A DNA stretch of 64,000 nucleotides. It comes from Fasciolopsis buskii (lineage: Eukaryota; Platyhelminthes; Trematoda; Plagiorchiida; Fasciolidae). The stretch lies in assembly GCA_008360955.1 (NCBI GenBank), contig LUCM01005092.1, forward strand, positions 431,043-495,042. Reading direction: 5' to 3'. Shown piece after piece: positions 48,901 through 60,900 of this stretch. The notes under the pieces are model-generated. The model was not told the DNA's origin. It did not search any database and was given only the letters and a program-made list of their open reading frames with translations. The translations under genes were made by a program, and so were the position numbers. Each line of letters opens with the position of its first letter. Positions within the stretch are counted from its first letter, which is position 1.

Positions 48901-51900
48901 AGTTCTCCGTGTTAGGCATCGGTTCTCGTCGTCTTTTCGCCTGTTCAACACGTTGTAATGTCTTCTAAAATATTCCCCCCTGCTCAAAGTCACATTAAAC
49001 AAATATGCTTTGAGACGACTGAGTTATTCCCCGGGAGGTATCACAGACGACAATCACAATTTAGCTGTACACATTCTTAAACCGGATCACTATACCGAAA
49101 TGGTGCTGACCTGAATGAGATTGAAATTGAACATATCGTGAATCATCCAAAATGTTACGCTAGTAGAACTTTTAGTGATAAGGTAATCTGACAAAATGTG
49201 CTTCTATTTGGGTTTAAACGTTTATCCTGATAATAAGTACCGAATGAAATGATGCCCACAGAATGGCTACCCCGTTTCACGCTGTACTTCGAGGCTGGCA
49301 CTAGTTTGAGGATGGGTCGAGGTGGCCAGTCAATGATACGGCAAACATGTATAAAATATTTAGACAGTAGACTGGCTGGTGTAAGTGCAGGTAAACTAAC
49401 GGGTCGGGGTTCCCGAGATCCTTCCAATCGACGGTTGGAGACAACAGGTATCGTGGCTCAGTGTCACAGTCGGTAATGTTCCTGCATTCAAAGCCTTTTC
49501 ATTTAACTTTCTACTTTACATCCGATCTTTACTTGTTCTTTGTTCTTTTTTTCCGTTTGAGCAGATGGTACTATGAGGTAGGAACCAAAGCCAGAGCACG
49601 GTGATACAAGGTTATTGGTTGTACTAAATGAAGTGAACTGCTGCCCTCCACTCAGCTGCACATGAACATGTTTGAAATCGAGCCCGTGAATCCGGATTGT
49701 TTATCGCGGCTCTCACATTTTGCGCTGTTGGTGGACCTCAAAGCAATGAACTTACATCTAGAAAACATGAGAATATCCTAATTTCACCACAAGTAGGAAA
49801 CTCATGCAATGAAATTGTTCAGTGGGATCGAGAACTCTCATTTTAGAAAGTTGTTTGAGATTAGACTATGAGTAATATGTGGTTTATCATTGACTGAGTA
49901 TTTTGCGGGACTGCCTGTGGCACATGATTCATTGGAGACCGGATGGGTCGTTTTTAGACCAACGCCCAAATGGGTTGGGGGAGGTATCATTAGGTCGACA
50001 TACCTGAGCTGACGAACCTGATACGGTTTCAGCCACGAAATGTGCCGCCCTCCGTTTGCTACCGGACCAGCCATTGGGATGATATTTTATGGGACAGGGA
50101 TGAGTGTCTATAAGACAAGTATACATATATATATATGTATATATATATATATAGGATTTCCATTTAGTTCTTCGCTGTGTCAATCTGTTCACTTCGTTGC
50201 ATGCCAGTGGCATTGGACGAATGATAATATTTTCGCACGAAGTTTCTCTATAGAAAGACTAAGCTGGACTGGGAATTAGTTACGTAATATATGCGGCCAT
50301 TATAACGAAAATGTTAGCGTCGTCACTGTTGCGATCTTCCAATTTGATACGTAGTATTCTTTCTTTTGTCTCCACAGAGCGCCAAGATGTTCAAGTACGT
50401 CAAGAAGCATCGAATGGCCGAGATTTTCTTTGGAGTGTTTATGCTAATTTGGGTGGTCACACGCCTCACCTATTTTCCATTCTGGTAAGTATTAACCAGT
50501 GAAATACACTTTTGAACTTTGCCTTGTTCAGGCTCTTTTCCATTTTAGATTCGTTCATGACTACGTCGCTTGCCTTAACAAAAATGTATCCACTTTCGTG
50601 TTGGGTTGTTAACACTAATCTCTTTATCTCTTATCTTTAATGTTCTTCATTGATAAGACATCGGTGTACATTTTCAGGAAGGGGGCAGCGGCCAGCAGAA
50701 GGCTTTCAAACGGGAAGATTGACCGTCATTGAGAGGATTCGAACCCATGGCCTTCATATCCGAACCTTACAACCTTATTCACTTGACCACCGCCATTCTG
50801 ACATTGGTTTGCTTTTCGTCATTGTTCATACTGCATGGGTTCGACTTCCGCTTAAGAATTCAAAGGATACAATAACATAATGTCTGGGAATATAACGCAG
50901 ACTATCTGATTGTCGCAGTCATCGGCTCACTTGTATCGAACTCCTTTCGCAGTATGCATAAATAACATTCATAGCCTCGTTTTTGGCACTCAACTTTTTC
51001 AATAATTTCTTTTTCGGAGAGATAGCGTTCGGGCACCAGGATGGAGTGGTGCGTAATAGGAAACTAAGATTAACCTTCCACTGCTATCGAAAGCTGTTGT
51101 CTGGGATATGAGGCAAGGGCATATAACTTCATTATCCTCCTTTCCAAACGCAGATTGGGCTGCTTACCGATGATCGAATTTTAGATTTTATGATGTGAAA
51201 CAGGGGTACTTATATTCAATGACGGTGGAATGCAATCCGTTATACCTTGGATTTTAAGACTGCTATAATTATAGGGGAAACACATTCATCGTGGCTAGTA
51301 CTTTTCTAACACTGTACAGAGGCGTAACTTTGGAAAATAATTGTTTAAGATAGACACATTTTGGCTCACAGAGGTCGTGTTATTACTTTTAGTCAAACAA
51401 TGGTGAGAATAAATACCAGGTTTCACCCGAAGATTGTACTGGAAGCTTAGTTTTCACACATCTTAATTATTCAGTGTTAATACACCCGCATAGGTAACCA
51501 AAGTCTAAACTCTTCACTACGTATTCCATTTTTTGTGTGTAGTTGCACGCTCTTTTTGAGAAAAAAGATTATCAGCCACAAGACAGCGAATCTGCCTGAA
51601 ACCAGTCGTAAGTTAACCCTTTTGGTTAATCTGAATAAATGAATAACTGTATCCTGATATGAGAGCAGCAGCGCCAATACTTATTCGGGTAGTCAGGTTA
51701 ATGAAATGCTGTGCTTCTGAGTTCAGAATCAAATAAATCACAAGGTTTCTCAAAGTCTCGATCCAAATTGCATTAGGTTTTTCTTGTTTTCTGCGTTCTT
51801 AAGGTTTAAAATGCATATGATTAACGGGAGGAACGTAAAACAAAATGAATAGGCCTCATCTGTATGATCGTGTCCCACTAGGTTCTTCGACCAGATGAAA

Positions 51901-54900
51901 TGTCGTTGTCTGCAAGGAGTATCCGATCGACCTTCCGAAAAGTCGAAACACCGGTGGCATCAGTGCGATACCCGAATATCTTTTAGAGATTGGGTACAAA
52001 TTTGCATTTAAACCGGTCGTTTCATACCCTTGGGGGCGGAAAATGTGAACATGTTTGATGTTTGAGCGCGCCTGTCTTGGCAGTGTCTGTCGAGTATGGT
52101 GGGGAAAACCATTAGTACAACGTTGGCATTAGATGTGGGATATCAAACTCCAGAGTTCAACCACTGGAGTAAGCACAGAGCACTAGTAGGTTGGGACCAT
52201 CAGGACATGTGCCCAACAATGGTTGCCTTGGGAATTTGCTGCCTTTCAAGGCAGCCAACGCCTGGAAAATGACTGAAGTTTATTAGTCCAGCAAACGGAA
52301 CAAAATATGTGGTAACAACCAGCTGACTTGAATTGTGGTACAACCACTTATTGCCCCAGTGACACGTTTGATCCGGTCACTTTAATCAATTTTCTCCGTA
52401 TGCGAAAGTGTGAGTAGAATTGTGTTTGTTTGCACAGTGTGAGGGATCCAACTGGCTGTGATTTCATACATTCGAGGATGTGGTATTCACATTTCGTGGC
52501 CCCACTCATCCACTTATTTCTGGTGCCGTCCGCAGTAGCATGATACCGTTTTCTGTAATTCCCTACCAGTTCCAGTCTAATCCTTAGCTGTGTGGACCTT
52601 TGCGGACCATTTCGATGTCCATTTGTATTTTATTTAAATACGTGAAAATCAGAATCTCCGTAAACCTAGCGTGATTACAGATTGTCTAAACTGAATTGGA
52701 ACAATGTGATGAAATGGGAGACAGAGTGCGGCAACACAGTAAAGTATACCGATTTGAAAATTCATTTATTCAGATGCAGTTTGACCCGTGAGTTGGTATG
52801 TGCACGCACTACATTCCGCTCAATCTTCTGGTGCCACGTGTATGTACATAAGCGACGTTTCGGTGTCAAAAAGTACTGGATGCTAGTTACAAAAATTAGA
52901 AATGTGACCTATTATACCCACTATGAAATTTCGAGTGGCGATAGATCCGGACCTGGGTGTAAAAACAGTTAAGAGAAAATTTGTTTGGCTTAGTGTCGCC
53001 ATCCAGATATGTTGAAACAAGAATTTATTACACCCTGAATCAGACTGTCAACAATAAAGCTCAGTTGTGTGGAGGTATTCACGCAAATGGTCCTTGTTTT
53101 TACGCTCTATGTGAACATACTTGGATACGAGCGTTTATATCTGAGAACTTTCGTAACCAATAAACGTGGCGTTTAAATCGTCTCTCGTTTCAACATCCCC
53201 ATCCATTTGACCGTATGTTCGATAAAATATTCACCAGCAAAGTGACGTGCTTTACTGTTTATTCACACAATGTTCTGTCTATAGCATGCTCTTCTTGGGA
53301 TGCGGCTTTCGCGACTCCCTTCCTTATCTGAAAGTTGCACACATTACCACCACACAGCCAGCGGTTTCTTTGCATACCTATGGTGACCGGAAATGGCACT
53401 CTACTTAGCTGGTAAACGGTGAACTATCCTCCAGCTGAATCGTTTGTGCACATGCATCAAGTTACTTACTACCAAACTCACTTTTCTCCTGACGACAAAC
53501 ATAAGGATTTCACTGAGAATCAAGGAATGAAATAAGTTACTATTGTGGCATTATATTTTCTTCGTAAACATATATCACAAATGTTATTATGTTTAGTAGT
53601 TTATAGTGAATCATTTTCCCATTGTATTTCATACAGAAATTATCAAAATTGTTTTGTGTTGTGAACCAAAAGCTTACTAGCACCGAAAATTTTATCATGT
53701 GATGTGACAGTGTCTCTCAATCGACGAAAAGTTAAGATGAAATTATAAGTCGATCAGGGCAAGACGAATTCTGCTTGCAAAGACTATGACAATTATTGAT
53801 TTATTGTAGTCTTTGTGCTGTATCTTCCGTCGACATGTACAATGTGGGTCAGGGTAGTTAGCTCGTGATCGGATAGAAGAGCAAAAATTATATGTACAAG
53901 CGAATAACGAAACTGTTCCCGTTTCATTCTGTGTGGCGTGCACGGAGAAACAAACAAACAAACTCACCTGTTGGATTATGTTGACGAGGTAGACAGACGA
54001 GTAGCTGATGTGAGTTCGACTGCTTTCACCGTTCTTTGTGGAGTCTTATTCGCATGTTTGTGTACATTTTCAACAAAATATTTGTCTTTGTTTCGCTTAA
54101 GAAATCAAGTACCAAAGAGCCGAATAAAGTTTTGGCAATTATCTCACGTTCCATTAGTCACGTGGAGATCCAGAAGTCAGGAAAAATTATTGAGACGGAA
54201 TCAATACATTTCCTCTTCTTCCTAAACTGCGTGACCGTTACACTCCGAACTGCTAAGTCAGTTTGTTTTGTATCGATAGCCAAAATATCAAAAGCATGGA
54301 AATATGCAAGGTCTTTTGTATGTGAGTTAAACTGAACACGGAAGTGGTCGATATGCCACAAAATAAAATAATAAGGGAAAAGTTTATCGGATTGCAAAAC
54401 AAGCAAAAAAATTATTTCTTCGATTTCCCGGTGGACTGAACGCACCCGCGGATAAATCAAATCCGCGAATCAGGGCCGTTTGGCGTTCGCCCGAGACACA
54501 AAACAAAGGATATTGCTTACGCAAAAAACAAAACAAAATATGATGTACCAGATAGTGCAAACTGAATACTCACAACTACAAATTAACAGCCCTATACTCA
54601 TCAGAACGGAATAGCAGTGGTTATTTACTGAGTTCTGTTAATCACAAAGCAATGACGGCGTGCTTGATTGTAAATCAGAAAGTTGAACAAGGAGATGTCT
54701 CAGTCCACAATTATCCGGCTACTTGGGCAGAATGGATTAGAAATAATAACTTCTGGAATTAACGAATCCGTATCTCATAAAGTGAATTGTCCAGGTCAAC
54801 AAACTGGTTAGTTTTAGACCGTTGTCGGTACCGAATGACACATCCGGTTTGTAGTACCAGCGAAATTGCAAGAAATGTGAGCTGATTTTGGGTGGTTCAT

Positions 54901-57900
54901 AATTATCGTTCTTTAGCATGACGCATGAAGGATTTCCATTTGTAAGACCTTAAATTTACAATTGACATTTACAGATGACCAGAACTACATCCATGACGTC
55001 TAAATAAGTGATAGTCAAATGAGAATTAAAAGCGGATTTATCTGACTTTTTCCAACTATTCTACGTGATCACCCAATGTTGGGATAAATCAGAATTCCTT
55101 TTTTTCATTGTCAGCCAATGTGAACAGTGCAAACTCCACAAACTGATCCAGTTGCCTTATTAATATAGTAGCGTCAAGGTTTATTTTTCATCTTCAAATC
55201 ACGAGTCGCTTCAACAAATGGCACACGGTGATGAGAAATTCCAGCCCAAGAAGTGAGGTCTCCCCCGCAAACGAGTCAGGCACACACATGCACACACACA
55301 TCGTTTTGTTCCAGTCTGTAGTACAATTGATTTGACGGCAAAAACCACAGAATAGCCGAGTTCAAAATGTGACAGACTTCATTTGAATACGGTTTTTAAC
55401 CCATAAGATTTTATTTGGGCCTACAATCATTCAAAAAATAGGACCACTGACCGACCCGTTTCAATCAGTTAGCATTAAGGAGTTTCAACATGAAGGTCGC
55501 GGATCGAGAACTCCAATCGCTTGCCAAATTTTCTACTTTGAAGTCATCAGTTTGCGGCAACTCATTTACGGAAAATGATGGGTACTATTTCTGCGTTACT
55601 GAAGAAATTAGATAAAGAAAGAAAGATTTAAAAAAATATCTGATCCAGTATAACTGGAATTGAGAGAAAATACGATTTTAATCTCACTGGTTTCTCGAAG
55701 TTCAGAAATTTATTTCGAATTTCGTCTTACAAATTACCTTCGCCGAATGTAGTGTACCCTGCTTTAGCCAAATTATAAATTGGACCAACCGCCAATTTCC
55801 GGGCACTAGTGTTTCCGTTCCACTTATGCGCTGGTAAAACCCGACCAAAGATGTGTATGATACTTGAGCTTGTTACAACTCATTACATTTTCGGGATTTC
55901 GCCAAGTAGTTATCGATTTCATTCACGGCAAACTTGTTAAAACTTGTCTTGCCAGAAGGCAGACAGTCTGCACAGGAACATCCACGCAGATATACCAACC
56001 TCAGCTGTGGAATTTGACCGTGCTTACACGGACCAGAGTTCATGTGAGATTTGCGCGTTTCTAGGCTGCTTTTTTGTGACAGTATCTGACATCGATCGTT
56101 TACTTTGTATTTTGCTCTGTAAACACGTTTTCGATAGGGTATCGTTACTGTCGGAATTTGCAACTTTTAAGACCACGATTACTGGCTGGTCGAAACGAAG
56201 CACAACCGGTCCGTTCGGATACTTTATCAGTAACTGACGTGTGTATAAATTAGATTTATGTATGCGAAGTTCGGATCTCTGGTGTGACACGATAGATTTC
56301 GTCTGGAGCTGGTGATTTTCATTTTCACCGGCGGGTTTGTCATTTGTGAATAATACATCCTTCAGATGAAAACAATACCTCACCCACCGATGCTTCCGTG
56401 TTATCATGTCTGTGCACTTTGACTTTTTCTGCCCCTGAATCCTCGCCACTGTTCTTTTTGTTGTACCATTAACATTAGGATGGTCAGTCACCACCGGTGA
56501 GTCTCTCGTGCACCTTCTCGCCGCATTTGTTCACCTCGGACTGGCAAACGTGTGTGCGTGTGCGTGTGTGCGTGTGCGTGTGTATGTGTGTGTGTGTGTG
56601 TGTTGGTCACCGACACCTCGTCTGTGTGAGTTAATGTGAATAATCTTGTCCATTGGGCAATGTGTACCGGTTTACAGCCGAAAATGGACTGTGGAAATAC
56701 ATTTCTAACTAGCAAAGAAGTTACTTTGGTTTTGAAATCCGAACTCCATAAGTATACAAAAAAATTCCAATTATTATTTATCGGACAGGAAACTCTATCG
56801 ATCGGACAAGATACAAGAATCGGTGAAAGTCAGAAAACTAGACTCGTGTCAACGTTTCTAGCATGATTTCGTTATCTGACAATTTTGCGCGTTGTCCTTC
56901 AATGTGGTATCGCTTCGTCATATATTTCACGGGTTCCCACTCATTATTTGGCCGCATAATTAGGTTGCCTCGAAAACGGTAAAATACCAACAAGTACTGT
57001 CCATTTTCACGAGATCAGTTTTTGAACTGCATCAGGTTGGAAGCAGTCGTCATCTTAGCCTTCTAAAAAGAATGTTACAGAGAATAACCGGGGAAAAAAT
57101 TAACTTTCAAGTCAAGCACTATTTGAATGGTACTAAAATGGTTGTACTTCCGGTTTCTAGTGCCATTTGGATGGTTCACGACACATTTCTGACCAGTAAT
57201 CGGCCTCAGTTTGTTCTAGTCTAGCACGTTCTTCTTCGGTCTTGTAGCACAAGATCAACAAGTTGGTTCAAAAAATCAGCCCGACTTCCCGATGCTGTTG
57301 AATGGAACAGCCAACGTAGTCCAACCGCGATCACGCAACCGGATCCTGTCTAAGCGGGCCAGATTTTCCGCGCTCCAAAATACGATGAGTACTGCCCTAA
57401 TTAACAAGAAATGTACTATACTGTGACATCTGGGTGGTCAGACAATGTAAATCCTTCGGTTAGGCGCTCATCTAAAACTCAGGCGGATGCAAACCTGTGA
57501 ATCCGATTCTGTAAATGCTAGTTAAATAGAATATCCCAACGAGACGCCGATTAACTTTTTCACTTGTTTGTAGCTCAGCAGCTAATAGACTAATTGGTAA
57601 AAACACCGTCTGGAAATCCATGCAAAGAGGTTTCCTAATCAGCGCTTGGCAATGGACACATCAAAATATTCCGTTCAAGCAATGTCCATAGTTTCTAAGT
57701 GGTTGTTATGACCAGAGTAAGCTCAGTCTTAAATTAGTGCAACTGCAGCGAACACACTGGCCAGCGTTCTGCTATTTTGGATAGATGCTTTCAGTACCTC
57801 GCGCGACTGGCCAACAAAAATACCTTACAGACTAGCTGCTATCTGATCGACGATACATAACAAATAATGGAAATATATGAGGATTGGCGTAGTTGGTTTT

Positions 57901-60900
57901 ACAAATCTCAGATTATAACATCTCTTCCGTGTGTGCTGAAGCTAATTGTGTTTGGTCAAGGCCAACCGTGGACTCGCGTATATAGCTTCACAGGCTGTTT
58001 GTTTCAGCCCGTTTTTGCACTACTTTCCCAATGCATGGCATTCAAAAACGAATAACCGTAAACTCGGTTCCAGCTGTCCATGTAGTCGAAGACTACAGGA
58101 ACTTCCAGTGACAGACACTATCAAATGAATGATGACAGTGAGCCGCTGGTACATTAACATTGCTGGTCCCAGTTTTATATGAGTTATAAATAATTTAAAT
58201 AATGAGTTAGCATTTTGTTACCGCTTTTCAACGTCACCTTTGAACAAATTAAAATCATGAACAACCATCATTTAATAGAACTTTAAAAGCAAAACTAATC
58301 CTGATGCAATATTGAAAACTGAAAAACATATGAATGAACTCTTTGAGACAGAGGGATTACTCATGCAAAGGACACTTTTTTGGATTGTAAACCTTGAAGA
58401 ACAACAACAAATGTACAGTTAGGCAGCCGATTGTATATTCTAAGTAGTTATGATCAACGTGCATGTGATGAATCAGTTTTAATTTTTTCCTGCATCAAAA
58501 AAGAGTATTCTTCTCGACCTTTCGATTCTTCATGTCAATCGATTGACTGATCGATCTGTTTGATCTATTGGACGTGCAACATATTGGTTTGCCACACATT
58601 AATTCCACGCATTCTCATCCACATTTGTACATTCAAATGTGTGCAGCTGCTCATGTGCGCATGTTAAATAGGCATGATGATAATGACGATTACCCTCATG
58701 TTTCGCAAGTTTGACCATTCACAAAATTGTGCCGGTATGGTTGGTCAGTCTTTGGTAAACTGGTTTGCTGACTTGCGAGCACGCTTGTTTGTTCAGTTTG
58801 CTTTTCGGCATTTCCATCGAAAAACCAATGGTGAGCTGTCTTGACACCCACGCACACACACTCTTGCACACAACCACACATGCATTCAAGTAAACATCTA
58901 CAACCTCAGCATTGTAATATCGTGATTACTTCGTTTGATCATAGGGCCTAGTTTAGTCACTTCAATCCGCAATCTTATTCTTTGATTGTGCACTTTGGTT
59001 CACGGGAGAAAAGGGGTTAGATAATCAAGTTTACTGATGCGGCGGCTATTTTTATCGTGCACACACTGCACGTCCATCATATTTGTTCACACATTTCCAT
59101 GCAGCATCTTTTCGTGACTAGTCAACTTTAAGCTAGTTTTGGGCTTCTATCTCAGTCCTGTTGACTTTATCATTCTCGTTTATCGGTTCATTTGTCGGAA
59201 TTCCGGGGATTTGGAACAAACCATTTGGATAACACTAAGTGGATACGGTGTTCGTTTAAATACAGTGATGTGGCAGAAGGACATCATCCAAACCTCCAAT
59301 TTGTCATATTCTACCAAGTGAACGGGTCCAGCTTGCACATCCAAATGTCATTTCGTCTACGAAACTGTCTCATTCAACGTGAATACATGATAACCTGTGC
59401 AATTATAACGATCTTAATGATACTCACTAGACCCGGCCTTCGTTAAACTCCAGTTCAGTGTGTTGGCTCATTTACATGACACTAGTAATTCAGCCACCAA
59501 ATGCTCCTATTTATGGTGCTCGAACGTTGGAAATGAGTCCTTGGATTGGTTCTTGCTAATATACTCTTCGGGTTTTCATCAAGACTTCTTACGGTTATTT
59601 GAGGAAGTCAACATTTATGCAAATAAGTACAATAAATGAAAACACCTAGCAAACTATACTGCGTGAGTTCGACAACATTGTAATTTGGAGCCTAGTTGGT
59701 ATAATTGCACAGCTCAGGTCATAATGTGAAAAGTCAGTGACCTTGACCAGGTTAAAAATCTCAATTTAAAACACCGTGGCTATATCAGATGAACAAGGAG
59801 ATCGTGTTGAGAGGGAGCTAAAGTTTTCTCTTGGGGGGATAGAACAGTGATGATACTAAGGTATGATCACAGGTTAGAATTCTTTTTAAATTGCCACCCT
59901 TTACCATTTTGATTATTTGTAAACTTGATAAACTGGAAAAGGATGGTTTTTTTACCGAGGAAAACAAAATCCGTAATATGTCACGATCAGCAGTAGTTCG
60001 ACAAAACTTGGCCTAGGTTTTCGAGCCACGTTGTTTTCACTTATATATATGCGGACCGTGGATTTTGTTATACTTGTCCGAACTCATTTCGGGGTAGTAA
60101 AACGTGGATCACGTAGATGCGTTGTGAGGCAAGTATAATTTTTACCAAGTAAACAGTAATGGACCAAATTGGTTGGAAAGTCAGTTCAGTTCACTTTGAT
60201 TAGCGACGAACCATGCAGCGGGTGTAGCTGTTGTGCACAATATCTTTTTAGCATAGACAACAATATAAAGACGAGGTACGGAATGTGTGCAAACAGAAGG
60301 GAACGAAGATTAGTGGTTAGGGTTGGCTGAATATTTTATGATGGTCGCCATCGGTACTGAAGCAAGTGTGTAACTTTTGTTTTTGTTCATCTCAAATTGA
60401 GTGAAGTTCTTGGGCCTCACTAGGGAAACTCGACCATCTTTATTCGCTTAAGGTGTGTTATGGTGAAATACAACTGCGTAGGCGGATAAAGTCCTGTTGG
60501 AATTACGGGGAAGCGGAAATTCAAATAAGAGCAAAGGAGGGAGAAAACGGAACATGTTTCTTGTTTATTTAAAATAGGCCGTGAGGCTGTTTTTAATACT
60601 AAAAATGAAAAAAAATTGGCTTACGTGAGTTATCTACTTCATATTCGGAACCCCATTTATTTCCTAATAAACACTAGAAATTAGCTGTTCAAAATTCACT
60701 CCAAATCAGAAGGGAGTGGTAAGTGAACAACTGCATTTGACTTGTGTCCAAAGTTCTTATATGGGCACTAATTTAGGAAACTGAAATTGTAAAAGTCACT
60801 TGCAAATTGTGAATTAGATATTATTTCCACAACTTCGTTTTGATTTTTCCCTTTTGCAAGGATTATTCAAACAGTTCTGACTACCGGGTTTGAGTTGTAC

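Noticed and set aside
50722..50800. Functional tRNA gene
   Set aside because: B-box is perfect, but the acceptor stem ends do not pair and no clear anticodon arm is seen.
57570..57640. Second tRNA-derived SINE
   Set aside because: A-box-like start but no acceptable B-box.
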